In this document: one piece after another, positions 7,013 through 16,809 of the stretch
Layout of the letters: each line of letters begins with the position of its first letter
Numbering within the stretch: the stretch's first letter is position 1
IMG/VR virus record: IMGVR_UViG_3300035212_000325
Span: 1 to 38,351 of that record
Source of the DNA: a virus
Length of the DNA: 38,351 nt
Reading direction: 5' to 3' (one strand)
Position numbers and translations under genes: made by a program
Notes under the pieces: generated by a model
Told to the model about the DNA's origin: nothing
The model's input: only the letters and a program-made list of their open reading frames with translations
Database searches by the model: none

Positions 7013-9174
7013 TTACTCTCGGCGTCGAAGTTCAGACCAAAGGAGCGGCGCAATCTGCGCAGCAACTTGGCCAATTCACGAACGCGGCCAAAGGCGCGGC
7101 GACCGCAGCCGACAGCTTGGAGAACCAGCTTAACGCGACCTCTGCCGCGCAGGGTAAACTTGCAAATACTGCCCGCCCGCTTCCGGGCGCAATGGATCGC
7201 ATCGGGGCTGCGTTTAACAACAATTCATCGCGCATCCAAAACACCAGCTTCCAGCTTTCTGACCTCATCGTTCAGATGGAGATGGGCGTCCCGGCTTCTC
7301 GCGCGCTCGGGCAGCAACTCCCGCAGATGCTCGGGGGCTTCGGGCCGTTGGGTGCTGTCATCGGCGTTGCAGTCGGCGCTCTGCTGACCTTCGCGCCTTC
7401 CTTAATCGGCGCTGCGGACAGCGCGGAAACGCTCACAAAGGCAGTCGAAGAGCTTGGGGATGCTGTTGATGCCTACGCAGCCGCATCAGCTGCCGCTGCT
7501 TCACCTACCGATAAGCTGATCGAACAATATGGCGCAGCATCCGGCAAGGCGCGTGAACTTCTACAGATCAACCAAGAACTCGCCAAACTCGACGCCTTAG
7601 ACGCGCTCGCGGCATCTTCTGAAGCACTTGTCGGCGCGTTTGGTGACTTCGAAGGGCAGACGGGCGAACAGCTAATCGCCACGGGGGAAAAGGTCGAAAT
7701 CCTGCGTGCGCAGATGGCGGATCTTCAGAAGCAAACAGAGACAGCCGGATCTGCGGAAGCGGGGTTCTTATCTGGGCGGATTGCAAGCTTGCAAGTTCAG
7801 ATAGATCAGTTGGACGGGTACCGGGCGGGCATTGAGCGCGTCAAGGTCGCGCTGGGTTCGACGCAAGAAGAGGCCATCACGTTCTCAGTTGCTTTGGCAA
7901 ACCTTCAATCTGCCCTGACTGTTGACGAGCAGGTCGCTGCACTTGATGAAGTTAAACGGCTGTTCCTCGAGATTACCGGCGGCACGGAAAACTTGACAGA
8001 GGCGCAGCGCCTGCTTGCCAAGCAGATGATCGCTGGTGCGCTCGCTAGTCTAGACATGGCAGACGGAACCGCAGCGGCGGCAAACAACATCAGTGCGGCG
8101 ACGTCTAACGCCACCGCCCTAGCGGACGAGATGGGCCGCGCGGCATCGAACGCCATCTCGATGGCAGCCAACGCTGCTGCTGCGCGACAAGACGCCGAAA
8201 TCCGGCAAAAGTTCGTTGGAGACCCAATCGGAGAGGCGGGAGCCCTTGCGGCGGCGCAATTTAGGCGTTCGTCAGGTGCGCTGCTTGGGGCTCAGGATGC
8301 GCCACTGCGCGCGGTAGGAGCGGCGCTACAAGCGCAGATCATTGCCGATGAGAAAGAAGCGGCGCGACTTAAATTAGAGACAGCCGACGCGACCGCCAAG
8401 CTGAACGAAACGATGAAGGGCGGTGCAAAGACGATCAGTGACGTCGAAAGTGAAGCCAAACGGCTCTACGAAAGCACACGGACGGAGGCTGAAAAGTTTG
8501 CAGTTGAACAGGATAAAATAGAAACCCTTTACCGAACCGGCGCAATTAGCAGCGAGACCTACACCCGCGCTCTTGATGATCTAAACTCCAAATTCGATCC
8601 GTTCACAAAGCTGGTCGAGAACGTCGCGGGCACGATTGAGAGCGAACTAAATAGCGCATTCGCGTCGGTCTTAGATGGAACGAAAACACTTGGCGGGGCG
8701 TTGCTCGACTTTGCATCAAACGTGCTTGCGCAGGTCGCGCAGGATCTATTCGCGCAGCAGTTCTCTAAGCCTATCGCGGCCGGGATCGCTGGGCTGTTTT
8801 CAGCGAATGGGAACGTGTTTAACAGCGCGGGCGTCACACCCTTTGCGAACGGCGGCGTCGTCGGTGGGCCCACCATCTTTCCATTCGCAAACGGCATCGG
8901 GCTGATGGGCGAGGCAGGGCCAGAGGCGATCATGCCGCTGGCGCGCGGCGCGGATGGTAAGTTGGGCGTGGCCGCAGCCAACGGAAACAGCGCGCCGAAT
9001 GTCATCATCAACAATTACAGCGGGCAGGATGCCACGGCGTCATCCGACAGCGCGGGGAACCTCGTCGTGGATATTGGCCGCGCCATCGCGCAGGACATTA
9101 CATCGGGCGGGCCTAGCTATCGCGCCATTCGAACGACGTTCGGGCTCGGCAGCCGCTTGCAGCAGAGGGGCTAG
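7000..9174 (+). CDS. Tail tape measure protein
   Basis: This gene encodes 724 residues from the GTG at 7000 (MEDLVTLGVEVQTKG), a typical tape-measure opening. Upstream in-frame GTG 6976 lies further inside the chaperone gene. It has long Ala/Gln/Glu-rich helices, a hydrophobic segment around residues 111-138 (GGFGPLGAVIGVAVGALLTF), further coiled coil, and a C-terminal part with FANGGVVGGPTIFPFANG and MGEAGPEAIMPL, a motif common to siphovirus tape measures. At roughly 0.15 nm per residue the tail would be near 110 nm; that is an inference. It sets tail length and is thought to exit ahead of DNA. Confidence 0.88.
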   Translation: MEDLVTLGVEVQTKGAAQSAQQLGQFTNAAKGAATAADSLENQLNATSAAQGKLANTARPLPGAMDRIGAAFNNNSSRIQNTSFQLSDLIVQMEMGVPASRALGQQLPQMLGGFGPLGAVIGVAVGALLTFAPSLIGAADSAETLTKAVEELGDAVDAYAAASAAAASPTDKLIEQYGAASGKARELLQINQELAKLDALDALAASSEALVGAFGDFEGQTGEQLIATGEKVEILRAQMADLQKQTETAGSAEAGFLSGRIASLQVQIDQLDGYRAGIERVKVALGSTQEEAITFSVALANLQSALTVDEQVAALDEVKRLFLEITGGTENLTEAQRLLAKQMIAGALASLDMADGTAAAANNISAATSNATALADEMGRAASNAISMAANAAAARQDAEIRQKFVGDPIGEAGALAAAQFRRSSGALLGAQDAPLRAVGAALQAQIIADEKEAARLKLETADATAKLNETMKGGAKTISDVESEAKRLYESTRTEAEKFAVEQDKIETLYRTGAISSETYTRALDDLNSKFDPFTKLVENVAGTIESELNSAFASVLDGTKTLGGALLDFASNVLAQVAQDLFAQQFSKPIAAGIAGLFSANGNVFNSAGVTPFANGGVVGGPTIFPFANGIGLMGEAGPEAIMPLARGADGKLGVAAANGNSAPNVIINNYSGQDATASSDSAGNLVVDIGRAIAQDITSGGPSYRAIRTTFGLGSRLQQRG

Positions 9175-9177
9175 ATC

Positions 9178-9543
9178 ATGCCAACGTGGCCGGGATCACT
9201 TCCACAATACTTCGAGGTCGGCGTGCAGGACACGCGGCAGCAAGGCTTCATCCGTTCGCAGACCGAAACTGGCCCCTACAAGCAGCGCAAGCGGTTCACC
9301 GCAACATCGCGCTTTCTATCGGGCACGATGCTGTTGACGGGCACAGAGCGCGCGACGTTCGAGACATTCTACAAGACGACGATATCAGAAGGCACGGACG
9401 CTTTCGATTTCATCGATCCTGCGGATTTCTCGACCATCTCAGCGCGGTTCGTGTCGCCGCCTGCCCTGTCCGCCGTCTCTGGCGGGGGCACGGCGGGCAC
9501 TGGGCAATGGCGCATTGAGATCGTGCTTGAGGTGCTCCCGTAA
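9178..9543 (+). CDS. Tail tip-proximal protein, family not named
   Basis: This gene encodes 121 residues with a GAGGGG ribosome site. It starts MPTWPGSLPQYFEVG and contains SQTETGPYKQRKRFTATSRFLSG, a pattern seen in small conserved tail proteins directly after tape measures in phages of alphaproteobacteria. The C-terminus is beta-type with a glycine run. It probably belongs to the distal tail complex; the exact role is unknown. Confidence 0.55.
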   Translation: MPTWPGSLPQYFEVGVQDTRQQGFIRSQTETGPYKQRKRFTATSRFLSGTMLLTGTERATFETFYKTTISEGTDAFDFIDPADFSTISARFVSPPALSAVSGGGTAGTGQWRIEIVLEVLP

Positions 9544-10019
9544 TGGCGCGCACCCTCCCCACCGCTGTTATCACCGCCGTGAACTCGCAGACGACGGCGC
9601 GCGCGTTTCTTGTGCTGCTTGAGATCACGCACAGTGATCTGGATACGTTTTATCTAGTCAACAACACAGAGAACATCACATCTGGCGGCAACACCTATAT
9701 CGCCTTTCCATTCGCTGTGACGCTTCCGCCAGACGACCCAGAGCTGCAAGTTCGGGCGCGCCTCACGCTGTCGCACGTCACGACCGAACTTAACATCCTG
9801 CGCACGCTGGCAGGGCAGCGCGAGCGGCCCGCGTTCAAGCTGGAGGTGATCGACGCGAGCGCGCCCAACACCATCTTGCAGAGCGTTTCTGGGCTTGTCG
9901 CGGCGTCAGTCAGTTATAACGCAGACGCGATGAACATAGACCTCACAATCGACAACTTCCTCACGGAGCCCTTCCCAAGTGCAACCTTCTCGCCGTCTAC
10001 CTTCCCCGGCATCTTCTAA
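9543..10019 (+). CDS. Tail protein, DUF1833-like
   Basis: This gene encodes 158 residues. The start codon overlaps the previous stop (TAATG). Features include FLVLLEITHSDLDTFYLVNN, a 'GGNTYIAFPFAVTLPPDDPE' segment and ERPAFKLEVID, all of the kind found in DUF1833 phage proteins. These lie between the tape measure and the NlpC/P60 hydrolase and are part of the tail tip. Gene order here is the same. Confidence 0.65.
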   Translation: MARTLPTAVITAVNSQTTARAFLVLLEITHSDLDTFYLVNNTENITSGGNTYIAFPFAVTLPPDDPELQVRARLTLSHVTTELNILRTLAGQRERPAFKLEVIDASAPNTILQSVSGLVAASVSYNADAMNIDLTIDNFLTEPFPSATFSPSTFPGIF

Positions 10020-10416
10020 CTGGTGGAACAATTATGTCGGGATCCCGTTCAAATGGAACGGGGCGACGCGCGAAGGCGCGTCATGCTGGGGGCTTGTCTG
10101 CTTGGTTTACAAAGAAGTCTACAAGATCAATCTGCCGCGACATGATGAGATGGAGGCTCAGATCGAGCGCGGGGCAGGATCATTCGCGGATTTTGCCGCG
10201 ACAGGCGTGCAGATTGATCTCGCAGATGTGCAATCTGGCGACGTCTTGCATATGTGGGGGTTCTATAAGGGCAAGCGACGCGCCACGCATTGCGGGATCG
10301 TCACGCAGCCCGGCTTCGTGCTCCATGCAGAAGAGGTTATCGGATCCTGCATTTCGCGCTATAAGGGCGACAACCGTTTCTTGCAGCGCGTGATCGGAGC
10401 ATATCGCCTTGAATGA
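9979..10416 (+). CDS. NlpC/P60-family tail peptidase
   Basis: This gene encodes 145 residues from GTG 9979, which overlaps DUF1833 by 41 bases. No later start exists before the conserved WWNNYVGIPFKWNG segment, so this GTG (CACGGAG about ten bases upstream) is the best choice, though the start stays uncertain. Catalytic Cys36 lies in GASCWGLV, His104 in ATHCGIV, and His116 in FVLHAEE. This is the cysteine-peptidase triad layout of NlpC/P60 enzymes, which cut peptide cross-links in cell-wall peptidoglycan. In tail tips they open the wall during DNA entry. Confidence 0.82.
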   Translation: MQPSRRLPSPASSNWWNNYVGIPFKWNGATREGASCWGLVCLVYKEVYKINLPRHDEMEAQIERGAGSFADFAATGVQIDLADVQSGDVLHMWGFYKGKRRATHCGIVTQPGFVLHAEEVIGSCISRYKGDNRFLQRVIGAYRLE

Positions 10417-13400
10417 CCTCACCCACCCAAATCAGAGCGCGCTCGCAGAATACATTGAAGTCACGCTTGTTCTAAACCCGCTGGCGCAAGGGGGCCGGAT
10501 GGTCGTTCGCGTCGCGCCAATGGGCACGCTTGCGGATTTGGTCGCGGCGCTCGTTCCAGACGAACTTGACCGCGACCATATCAGCGCGTTCATTGGTGGC
10601 GATTACATTGATCCAGACCTCTGGGCGAAGATCCGCCCGAAGTCTGGCGCGTCGGTATATCTGCGCATCGTTCCGCAAGATCCAGTCACGCTGATTTCAA
10701 TCCTTGCAACCGCAACCGCGCCGACAATCGCAACCGCAATCGGCTTTACCGCTGGGACGCTCGCGGCATCTATCGCGGGCGCGGCGATTTCTATGGCGAT
10801 CACTTATGCGGCTTCGGCGCTGATCGGGCCGCGCACAACGCAGAACCGCACTGAAAGCCCGACTTACGGGATCACAGCGGCGCGCAATGGCATAACGCCA
10901 TTCCAGACTGTGCCGGTGGTGCTGGGCACGCACCGCATGGTTCCGCCTTACGGCGCGACCCCATACACAGAGATCGTCGGCAATGCGCAGTATTTGCGTT
11001 TTGTGCTGATTTGGGGCTATGGGCCGGTCACAGTTTCTGACATCAGGATCGGAAACACGCCGATTGGCGATTATGTTGATGTTGAAACAGAGCATGATTT
11101 TAACGGCACGGAGACGCAGCTTGATCTCTACCCAGCGGACGCCAGCCAAGAAGACCTATCAATCCGATTGACGGCTGATTATGTCGAGCGCAGGACGCCG
11201 CTCAACACGACGGAGATCGGCGTGACGCTGACTTTTCCATCAGGGCTCTTTAAACAGAACAATAAAGGCAATCGCGTAAATACTGAAGCACGCATCATCG
11301 GGCAGTATCGGCTCGTCGGCGCGGGATCATTCACAGATTGGTTTGACCAGACCTATACTGATGACACCGCGCAGGTGAAACGCGTGTCACAGCGCCAGCG
11401 TGGGCTCACCTCTGGACAATATGAGGTGCGGATCAAGCGCCAAAGTTCACAGTCAACCAACCCGAAGATCAGCGATAGCTGCATCTGGACGGATCTGCGT
11501 TCATTTAACACGCAATCGGAGCCGGTGCTGCTGTCTGGTATCGCAAAAAGCGCGTTTCGCATCAAAGCGACAGACCAGCTCAACGGCATCATCGATCAGC
11601 TAAACGCGCTTGTTTCGCTCAAGATCCCAACATGGAACGGGTCTGCGTGGACAACGGCGACGAGCGGGACGTCGAACCCCGCAGCGATCTTTCGCTACGT
11701 CCTAAAAGGCGCGCCGAACAAGAAGCCCGTCACGGCAGCAAACATCAACGACACCGATCTGGGCGCATGGTATGAATTCTGCGCGACAAACGGGTTCGCT
11801 TTTGATCAGGTCATAGATTTCCAACTGTCGGTGCGCGACCTGCTGCAAGACGTCGCGAACGCAGGCAAAGCCAGCCCCGCATATGTCGATGACAAATGGA
11901 CAGTCATCATTGAGAAACCGCGCTCGACAGTCATCCAGCACTTCACGCCGCGCAACACCCGCAATTTCGCCGGGCAGATCATATATAACGAGATCCCAGA
12001 TGCGCTGCGGATCCGGTTCTTTAACAAGAACAAGGGCTACCGCGAGGACGAGCGCGTGGTCTACGACTATGGTTTCAACGAGGCGAACGCAACGACTTTC
12101 CAGCTGATTGATTTGCCCGGCCAGACAAACGCGGCCAACGTCTACAAACTGGGTCGGCACTATATCGCGTCGGCGCGCCTCCGGCCGGAGGTGTTCACCT
12201 TCGAGCTCGACATCGAACATCTGGTCGCGATGCGCGGGGATCTGTGCCGCTTAACGCACGATGTGCCGGGGATCGGCCAGATGTCGGGGCGCGTGGTATC
12301 GCGCGCCACGAATACGATTGTGCTAGATGAGCCAGTCACGCGAGAAGCCGGCAAAGCCTACACCCTGCGGATCCGCGAAACCGCGACGGGCACGACCCGC
12401 GCGCTGGCAGTCGCGGCATCAGGCACGACTGTGACCAGCGACACTGTCGAAGTGACGAGCGGCGGGTCTGATGTCAACACCGGCGACCTGTTCCAATTCG
12501 GAGAACAGAACCTAGAGAGCCTAGAGGTGCTGATCGCGGGCATAGAATACCTCGATGACCTCGCGGCGGCCGTCACATGCGTGCCGTATTCTGCCGCGAT
12601 TTACGACGCGGCAACAACGATCCCAGACTACACGACCATCCTATCGGATCCGGTCTCCGCGTCCTTCACCGGCCCCCCGCGCCCGTTTATTTCGAACGTC
12701 GTGTCGGACGAGGCGGCGCTGCAAGTCACGTCGAGCGGCGCGATTGTGCCATCGATCTTCCTCTATGTGCAGGCGGGAAAAACGGCCAAAGCATCAGACG
12801 GCACGGTCACCAGAACCGCATTTTTTCAAGCGCGATTTCGCAGATCAGGCACAGATGACCCGTTCACCTATATGCCCTATTCCGCAGTCGACAGCCCTTA
12901 TGTCGAAATATTCCCCGTCGAAAGCGGAATCAACTATGACATAGCCGTGCGCGCAATCGGCCCAGATGAAGGAACGACCAGCGCGTTTGCCGAAATCGCA
13001 AACCACACAGTCATTGGCGCGACAGCCAAGCCGCCGCAAGTCGACACATTCACCCTAAACACAATTGGCGATCATACCTACGTCGAATGGACTTATCCAT
13101 CAATCGCGGTCGATGTGACGGGCTATGAGATCCGCTATTCGGCAAACCAGAACAACACGTCGTGGACAACGATGACAGTGCTATCGGACGCGCTCCCCCG
13201 AGAGGCGCGCTCCTTTACTGTGCCCAGCCGTTCCGGGTCTTACGCGATCAAAGCGATTGACGTGTTGGACAACCGGTCAACCCTCGCAACATTTATCAAT
13301 GCGTCACTAGAAGACCCGGCCGCGCAGAATGTCGTTTCGACGCTGACGCAGGAACCGCTCTGGACGGGCACTTTGACAGATGTGGATCGCAGCGGTTCGA

Positions 13401-14092
13401 TCATCTTGCTGCGCAGCCAGAACTTCATGGCGAATTGGACGACGCTTGCATCCATCGTCAGCATCGGCGTGTCGCCTGATCTGGGATACGCTGCGGAAGG
13501 TTACTATGAGTTCGGCGAGACGGATCTAAGCGAGGTTTACACATCGCGCGTCATTGTCGACGCGGTAGTTTCGACATCTGGCGGCCTCACGACAATGGCG
13601 ACGTGGGTCAACCTTGTAGGCCTTGCCAACATCGCCGGGGCCGATACCGGCGACGAGGTATCAGTCGAACTGCAAGTCAACTATTCCATCGTCGACAGCG
13701 CGACCCCGGTCTATCAGGGGTGGCGGCGCTTCGTCGTCGGGGATTACACGGCGCGCCATCTCAAGTTTCGCGCGGTGCTAAAAACCAACTTTGCCACAAT
13801 CAGCCCGACAATCAGCGCGCTGACAGTCGTGATTGATATGCCTGATCGCGTCGACTATGGAAACGACATCACATCGGGCGCTGGCACTTATTCCGTCGTG
13901 TTCTCGCCTAGTTTCCGCGAACTGCGGTCGGTGACCATCGCCGCGCAGAACATGAGCACGGGAGATTATTACATCATTTCTAGCAAGACGCGAACGGGCT
14001 TCGATGTTATATTCCGCAACAGCGCCGGGGCTGCGGTTAGTCGTTCGTTCGATTATCAAGCAATCGGCTTTGGCAGAGAAAGGAGCACCTGA
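10409..14092 (+). CDS. Tail tip / central fibre protein (J-like)
   Basis: This gene encodes 1227 residues from TTG 10409 (CGGAGC upstream), overlapping the hydrolase stop. The next in-frame ATG would remove the conserved EYIEVTLVLNPL strand. It has an N-terminal beta-grasp-like region. Residues about 92-142 are hydrophobic (IATAIGFTAGTLAASIAG and neighbours), as in gpI/gpJ-type tips. A long middle part carries VPVVLGTHRMVPPYG and VSDIRIGNTPIGDY, typical of TipJ-type proteins. A fibronectin-III-like domain lies at about 874-965 (YVEWTYP, GYEIRYS). The protein closes the tail tube and usually contributes to host recognition. Confidence 0.82.
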   Translation: MNDLTHPNQSALAEYIEVTLVLNPLAQGGRMVVRVAPMGTLADLVAALVPDELDRDHISAFIGGDYIDPDLWAKIRPKSGASVYLRIVPQDPVTLISILATATAPTIATAIGFTAGTLAASIAGAAISMAITYAASALIGPRTTQNRTESPTYGITAARNGITPFQTVPVVLGTHRMVPPYGATPYTEIVGNAQYLRFVLIWGYGPVTVSDIRIGNTPIGDYVDVETEHDFNGTETQLDLYPADASQEDLSIRLTADYVERRTPLNTTEIGVTLTFPSGLFKQNNKGNRVNTEARIIGQYRLVGAGSFTDWFDQTYTDDTAQVKRVSQRQRGLTSGQYEVRIKRQSSQSTNPKISDSCIWTDLRSFNTQSEPVLLSGIAKSAFRIKATDQLNGIIDQLNALVSLKIPTWNGSAWTTATSGTSNPAAIFRYVLKGAPNKKPVTAANINDTDLGAWYEFCATNGFAFDQVIDFQLSVRDLLQDVANAGKASPAYVDDKWTVIIEKPRSTVIQHFTPRNTRNFAGQIIYNEIPDALRIRFFNKNKGYREDERVVYDYGFNEANATTFQLIDLPGQTNAANVYKLGRHYIASARLRPEVFTFELDIEHLVAMRGDLCRLTHDVPGIGQMSGRVVSRATNTIVLDEPVTREAGKAYTLRIRETATGTTRALAVAASGTTVTSDTVEVTSGGSDVNTGDLFQFGEQNLESLEVLIAGIEYLDDLAAAVTCVPYSAAIYDAATTIPDYTTILSDPVSASFTGPPRPFISNVVSDEAALQVTSSGAIVPSIFLYVQAGKTAKASDGTVTRTAFFQARFRRSGTDDPFTYMPYSAVDSPYVEIFPVESGINYDIAVRAIGPDEGTTSAFAEIANHTVIGATAKPPQVDTFTLNTIGDHTYVEWTYPSIAVDVTGYEIRYSANQNNTSWTTMTVLSDALPREARSFTVPSRSGSYAIKAIDVLDNRSTLATFINASLEDPAAQNVVSTLTQEPLWTGTLTDVDRSGSIILLRSQNFMANWTTLASIVSIGVSPDLGYAAEGYYEFGETDLSEVYTSRVIVDAVVSTSGGLTTMATWVNLVGLANIAGADTGDEVSVELQVNYSIVDSATPVYQGWRRFVVGDYTARHLKFRAVLKTNFATISPTISALTVVIDMPDRVDYGNDITSGAGTYSVVFSPSFRELRSVTIAAQNMSTGDYYIISSKTRTGFDVIFRNSAGAAVSRSFDYQAIGFGRERST

Positions 14093-15525
14093 TGGCTCAA
14101 TACGATTTTGGCACGATTGACCCGAACACCAAGAGCGGAACCGCGCTCGCCACGGATCTGAACTCCTACCGCAACGCGGTCAACTCAATGCACAGCGGAT
14201 CTGCCGCGCCCAGTTATATCACGGCGGGGATGATGTGGGTCGACACGACATCGGCGGACTATGAGGTCAAACTCTATGACGGCGCGCAGTCGATCACTGT
14301 CGCGATCATCGACGCGACAAACAACGTGGCGCGGGTCGCAGTTGACCCTGCGGAGACCAGCTACATCACATCAACGACCAGCGCGCAGATCCGCCATGTG
14401 ATCGCCAGCACAAACATCTTTACGACCCGCTCAACCGGGATCCAGTTCAATCTAGCATCGCCCGTGATCGCGGACAGCAACAACAACGAACTGATATCGT
14501 TCACGACAACGGCGAGCGCGGTCAATCATGTCGACGTCGCGAACTCCGCGACCGGCGGCGCGGTGACCTTATCAGCAGTAGGATCCGACACGAACATATC
14601 GATTGCCCTGACGCCAAAGGGCACGGGCCGCGTGGGTATTGGCACTACCACCCCGGTAGACACATTGGATGTGGCTGGAACTATTGCCGCCACTGGCGCA
14701 CTCACCCGCACAGGGGCAGACAGCAACGCATCCTCAACTATGATGCAGGCTTTTCGCGCAGGGGATGGGGTGCAGACAGGCGGCGCTTGCAGAATACGCT
14801 CTATCGGGGACGGCACAGGCGACGCCGTCACAATGATCTTCGACACGAACTCCACCGAAGCTATGCGGATCGACGTCTCACAAATTGTGATGGTCGGCAC
14901 AACCGACACCAACCCAACGGCAGCCAATGTTGCAGGCGTTGCTATGAACGCTGGGACTTTTAGCGCCAACGCCGAAGCTACGTTCCACCGCATCGGTCGC
15001 CGCCAAGATGGACAAGTAGTTGGGTTCTATTCGGCGGGTGATCTTGAGGGCAACATCAGCATCAGTGGCACAACAGTGTCCTATAATGGTGGTCACTTGG
15101 CTCGCTGGTCGCAGACGGCGGACAACACCCGCATCGACGGACTGCTCAAGGGCACAGTGCTTACGAACCTTGATCAGATGGCCGTGTGGGCTTCACAGGC
15201 TAACGAGCAGCTAAACTGCATGGCGGTGTCAACAGTCGAGGGCGACCCGAACGTCGCGGGCGTATTTGTTAACTGGGACGATGACGATGATGTGTTTACG
15301 TCAGACATGAACGTCGCCATGACGGGCGACATGGTAATCCGTATCGCGGCAGGCACGACTGTGCAGCGCGGCGATCTGCTGATGTCGGCAGGCGATGGCA
15401 CGGCCAAGCCGCAGGGCGATGACATTGTGCGCGCAAAAACCATCGCCAAGGTCACATCCACCCACGTATCGGAAACTTACGCGGATGGCTCTTACGTCGT
15501 GCCGTGCGTCTTAATGGCTTGCTAA
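14092..15525 (+). CDS. Tail fibre / receptor-binding protein
   Basis: This gene encodes 477 residues. The ATG overlaps the J-like stop (TGATG). An N-terminal attachment-like segment (NTKSGTALATDLNSYRNAVNSMHSG) is followed by Thr/Ala/Gly/Asn-rich beta repeats. A stretch with TPKGTGRVGIGTTTPVDTL recurs in many unrelated fibres and bacteriophage-like baseplate spikes. The C-terminal region (about 290-477) is more compact and would be the receptor-binding tip. Specific receptor unknown. Confidence 0.75.
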   Translation: MAQYDFGTIDPNTKSGTALATDLNSYRNAVNSMHSGSAAPSYITAGMMWVDTTSADYEVKLYDGAQSITVAIIDATNNVARVAVDPAETSYITSTTSAQIRHVIASTNIFTTRSTGIQFNLASPVIADSNNNELISFTTTASAVNHVDVANSATGGAVTLSAVGSDTNISIALTPKGTGRVGIGTTTPVDTLDVAGTIAATGALTRTGADSNASSTMMQAFRAGDGVQTGGACRIRSIGDGTGDAVTMIFDTNSTEAMRIDVSQIVMVGTTDTNPTAANVAGVAMNAGTFSANAEATFHRIGRRQDGQVVGFYSAGDLEGNISISGTTVSYNGGHLARWSQTADNTRIDGLLKGTVLTNLDQMAVWASQANEQLNCMAVSTVEGDPNVAGVFVNWDDDDDVFTSDMNVAMTGDMVIRIAAGTTVQRGDLLMSAGDGTAKPQGDDIVRAKTIAKVTSTHVSETYADGSYVVPCVLMAC

Positions 15526-15535
15526 GGAGTTGACG

Positions 15536-15766
15536 ATGGAATGGATCATCAAATATTGGCCGATCGCCGCCAGCTTCGTTGCGGTGGTGGTCTGGCTGGT
15601 TCGCCTTGAGGCAGGCAGCGCGGAGAATACCAAAGAGATCAAGCGCCTTTGGAACCAGCGCCGCGAGGACATGGACGCCGCGCAACGCTCGCGCAGCGAG
15701 ACAAACAGTATGCTCGCGGAGATCCGCGACGACATCAAAGCCCTGATTTCAAAGGTGGGAAAATGA
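15536..15766 (+). CDS. Small membrane coiled-coil protein, candidate holin
   Basis: This gene encodes 76 residues. The ATG at 15536 has TAAGGAG six bases upstream; the in-frame TTG at 15530 lies too close to that site. One membrane helix at residues about 4-22 (YWPIAASFVAVVVWLVRL) is followed by a charged coiled coil (about 28-76). It lies directly before lysozyme and spanin genes, so holin or holin partner is likely. The single N-terminal helix differs from class I holins and could also be a membrane anchor for endolysin control. Confidence 0.55.
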   Translation: MEWIIKYWPIAASFVAVVVWLVRLEAGSAENTKEIKRLWNQRREDMDAAQRSRSETNSMLAEIRDDIKALISKVGK

Positions 15767-16464
15767 ACATCAACAAAGCGGCTGTCGATCTGGTCAAAGA
15801 GTTCGAAGGATTTGAGGCGCGCTCTTACAAATGCCCTGCCGGGGTCTGGACGATCGGCTACGGCACAACTGCGGCGGCCGGTGTTGGCATCGTTCCTGTC
15901 GAGGGCATGACGATCAGCAAGGCTAAAGCGGAGGGCTATCTGCACGCCGCGATGAGCAAGTTTGCCAACGCAATCTCAATGGAGATTGTCGAACCGATCA
16001 ACGAAAACGAGTTCGGCGCGTTCGTATCGCTGGCATACAATATTGGATCGGGCGCGTTCAAGAAGTCGTCCGCTCTGCGGCACTTCAACGCCGGCGACAA
16101 GGCAGCAGCAGCGGACGCAATGCTGCTATGGAACAAAGCAGGCGGAAAGGTTCTGGCAGGGCTGGTGCGGCGGCGTGCCGCCGAACGCGCGCTGTTCTTG
16201 ACGCCTGTCGGCGCGGTTACGCAGATTGCTACCCGGGACACGCGCGTCGTGCCGGATGCGCCGCGCGAAAGCGCAACGCAGTCGACGACAGTGCAAGCCT
16301 CTGCCGTGCAGATCGTGTCGGGTGCGGGAGCGGGCGTTGCTGCTGTCGCTACGCTTGATGGGCACGCCCAGATCGTGGCGCTGGCTTTTGCTGGCGTGAT
16401 CATGCTGGCTGCGCTCTGGATCCTGCGCCAGCGCCTGCGCAGCTGGGCTGACGGGGATCGCTGA
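15763..16464 (+). CDS. Endolysin, GH24 lysozyme with C-terminal membrane segment
   Basis: This gene encodes 233 residues; the start overlaps the upstream stop (ATGA). Residues 1-150 form a T4/P21-type lysozyme: Glu15, Cys24 (in the place of Asp20 in T4) and Thr30 keep the 9- and 6-residue spacing of the catalytic triad, in SYKCPAGVWTIGYG. It cuts the glycan chain of peptidoglycan. Residues 151-200 are a variable linker. A hydrophobic helix at about 203-221 (IVALAFAGVIMLAALWI) follows, with a basic tail RQRLR. No N-terminal signal-anchor is seen. The C-terminal helix is unlike classical SAR endolysins. Confidence 0.88.
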   Translation: MNINKAAVDLVKEFEGFEARSYKCPAGVWTIGYGTTAAAGVGIVPVEGMTISKAKAEGYLHAAMSKFANAISMEIVEPINENEFGAFVSLAYNIGSGAFKKSSALRHFNAGDKAAAADAMLLWNKAGGKVLAGLVRRRAAERALFLTPVGAVTQIATRDTRVVPDAPRESATQSTTVQASAVQIVSGAGAGVAAVATLDGHAQIVALAFAGVIMLAALWILRQRLRSWADGDR

Positions 16465-16691
16465 TGTTGCGGCTCAAACTCTGGCTCGCCGCGCTGGGCG
16501 CGCTGATCGTGGCATTCGTCGCGGCTTATTTGAAGGGGCGCGGCGACAGCGCGGCCCGGGCAGAAAACCAGAAACTCGAGGCGGAGATTGACGCGCATGA
16601 ACGGATCAACGATGCGGACACTGGCGGCGGCGCTACTGACGGCGAGCGCATTAAGCGGCTGCGCGACATGGCAGACCAGCTCCGCGATTGA
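16464..16691 (+). CDS. i-spanin (Rz-like)
   Basis: This gene encodes 75 residues and overlaps the lysozyme stop as TGATG. It has a membrane helix at about 6-22 (LWLAALGALIVAFVAAYL) followed by a charged coiled coil containing RAENQKLEAEIDAHERI. This is the inner-membrane spanin plan, though shorter than lambda Rz (153 residues). The o-spanin gene starts inside it in another frame. The pair would bridge inner and outer membranes and disrupt the outer one at lysis, which implies a Gram-negative host. Confidence 0.8.
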   Translation: MLRLKLWLAALGALIVAFVAAYLKGRGDSAARAENQKLEAEIDAHERINDADTGGGATDGERIKRLRDMADQLRD

Positions 16692-16809
16692 TCGGCTAAA
16701 GCCAGCCGCAGCGGATCACGCGGACGCGCTGGCAGGCTCAAGTATGCCTGCGGCGCGCGAGACGGGCCTCGCCCTACTGGCGCAGCTTGCGGCGTTCGCT
16801 GATTGGTAA
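16597..16809 (+). CDS. o-spanin lipoprotein (Rz1-like)
   Basis: This gene encodes 70 residues, read in the +1 frame overlapping the 3' half of the i-spanin gene and extending beyond it. ATG 16597 has GGAG ten bases upstream; ATG 16612 is an alternative. The signal peptide MRTLAAALLTASALSGC ends in a lipobox (LSGC), making Cys22 the lipidated first residue of a mature chain of 49 residues. This is the classic Rz/Rz1 overlap. The mature part is Ala-rich rather than Pro-rich. Confidence 0.8.
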   Translation: MNGSTMRTLAAALLTASALSGCATWQTSSAIDRLKPAAADHADALAGSSMPAARETGLALLAQLAAFADW

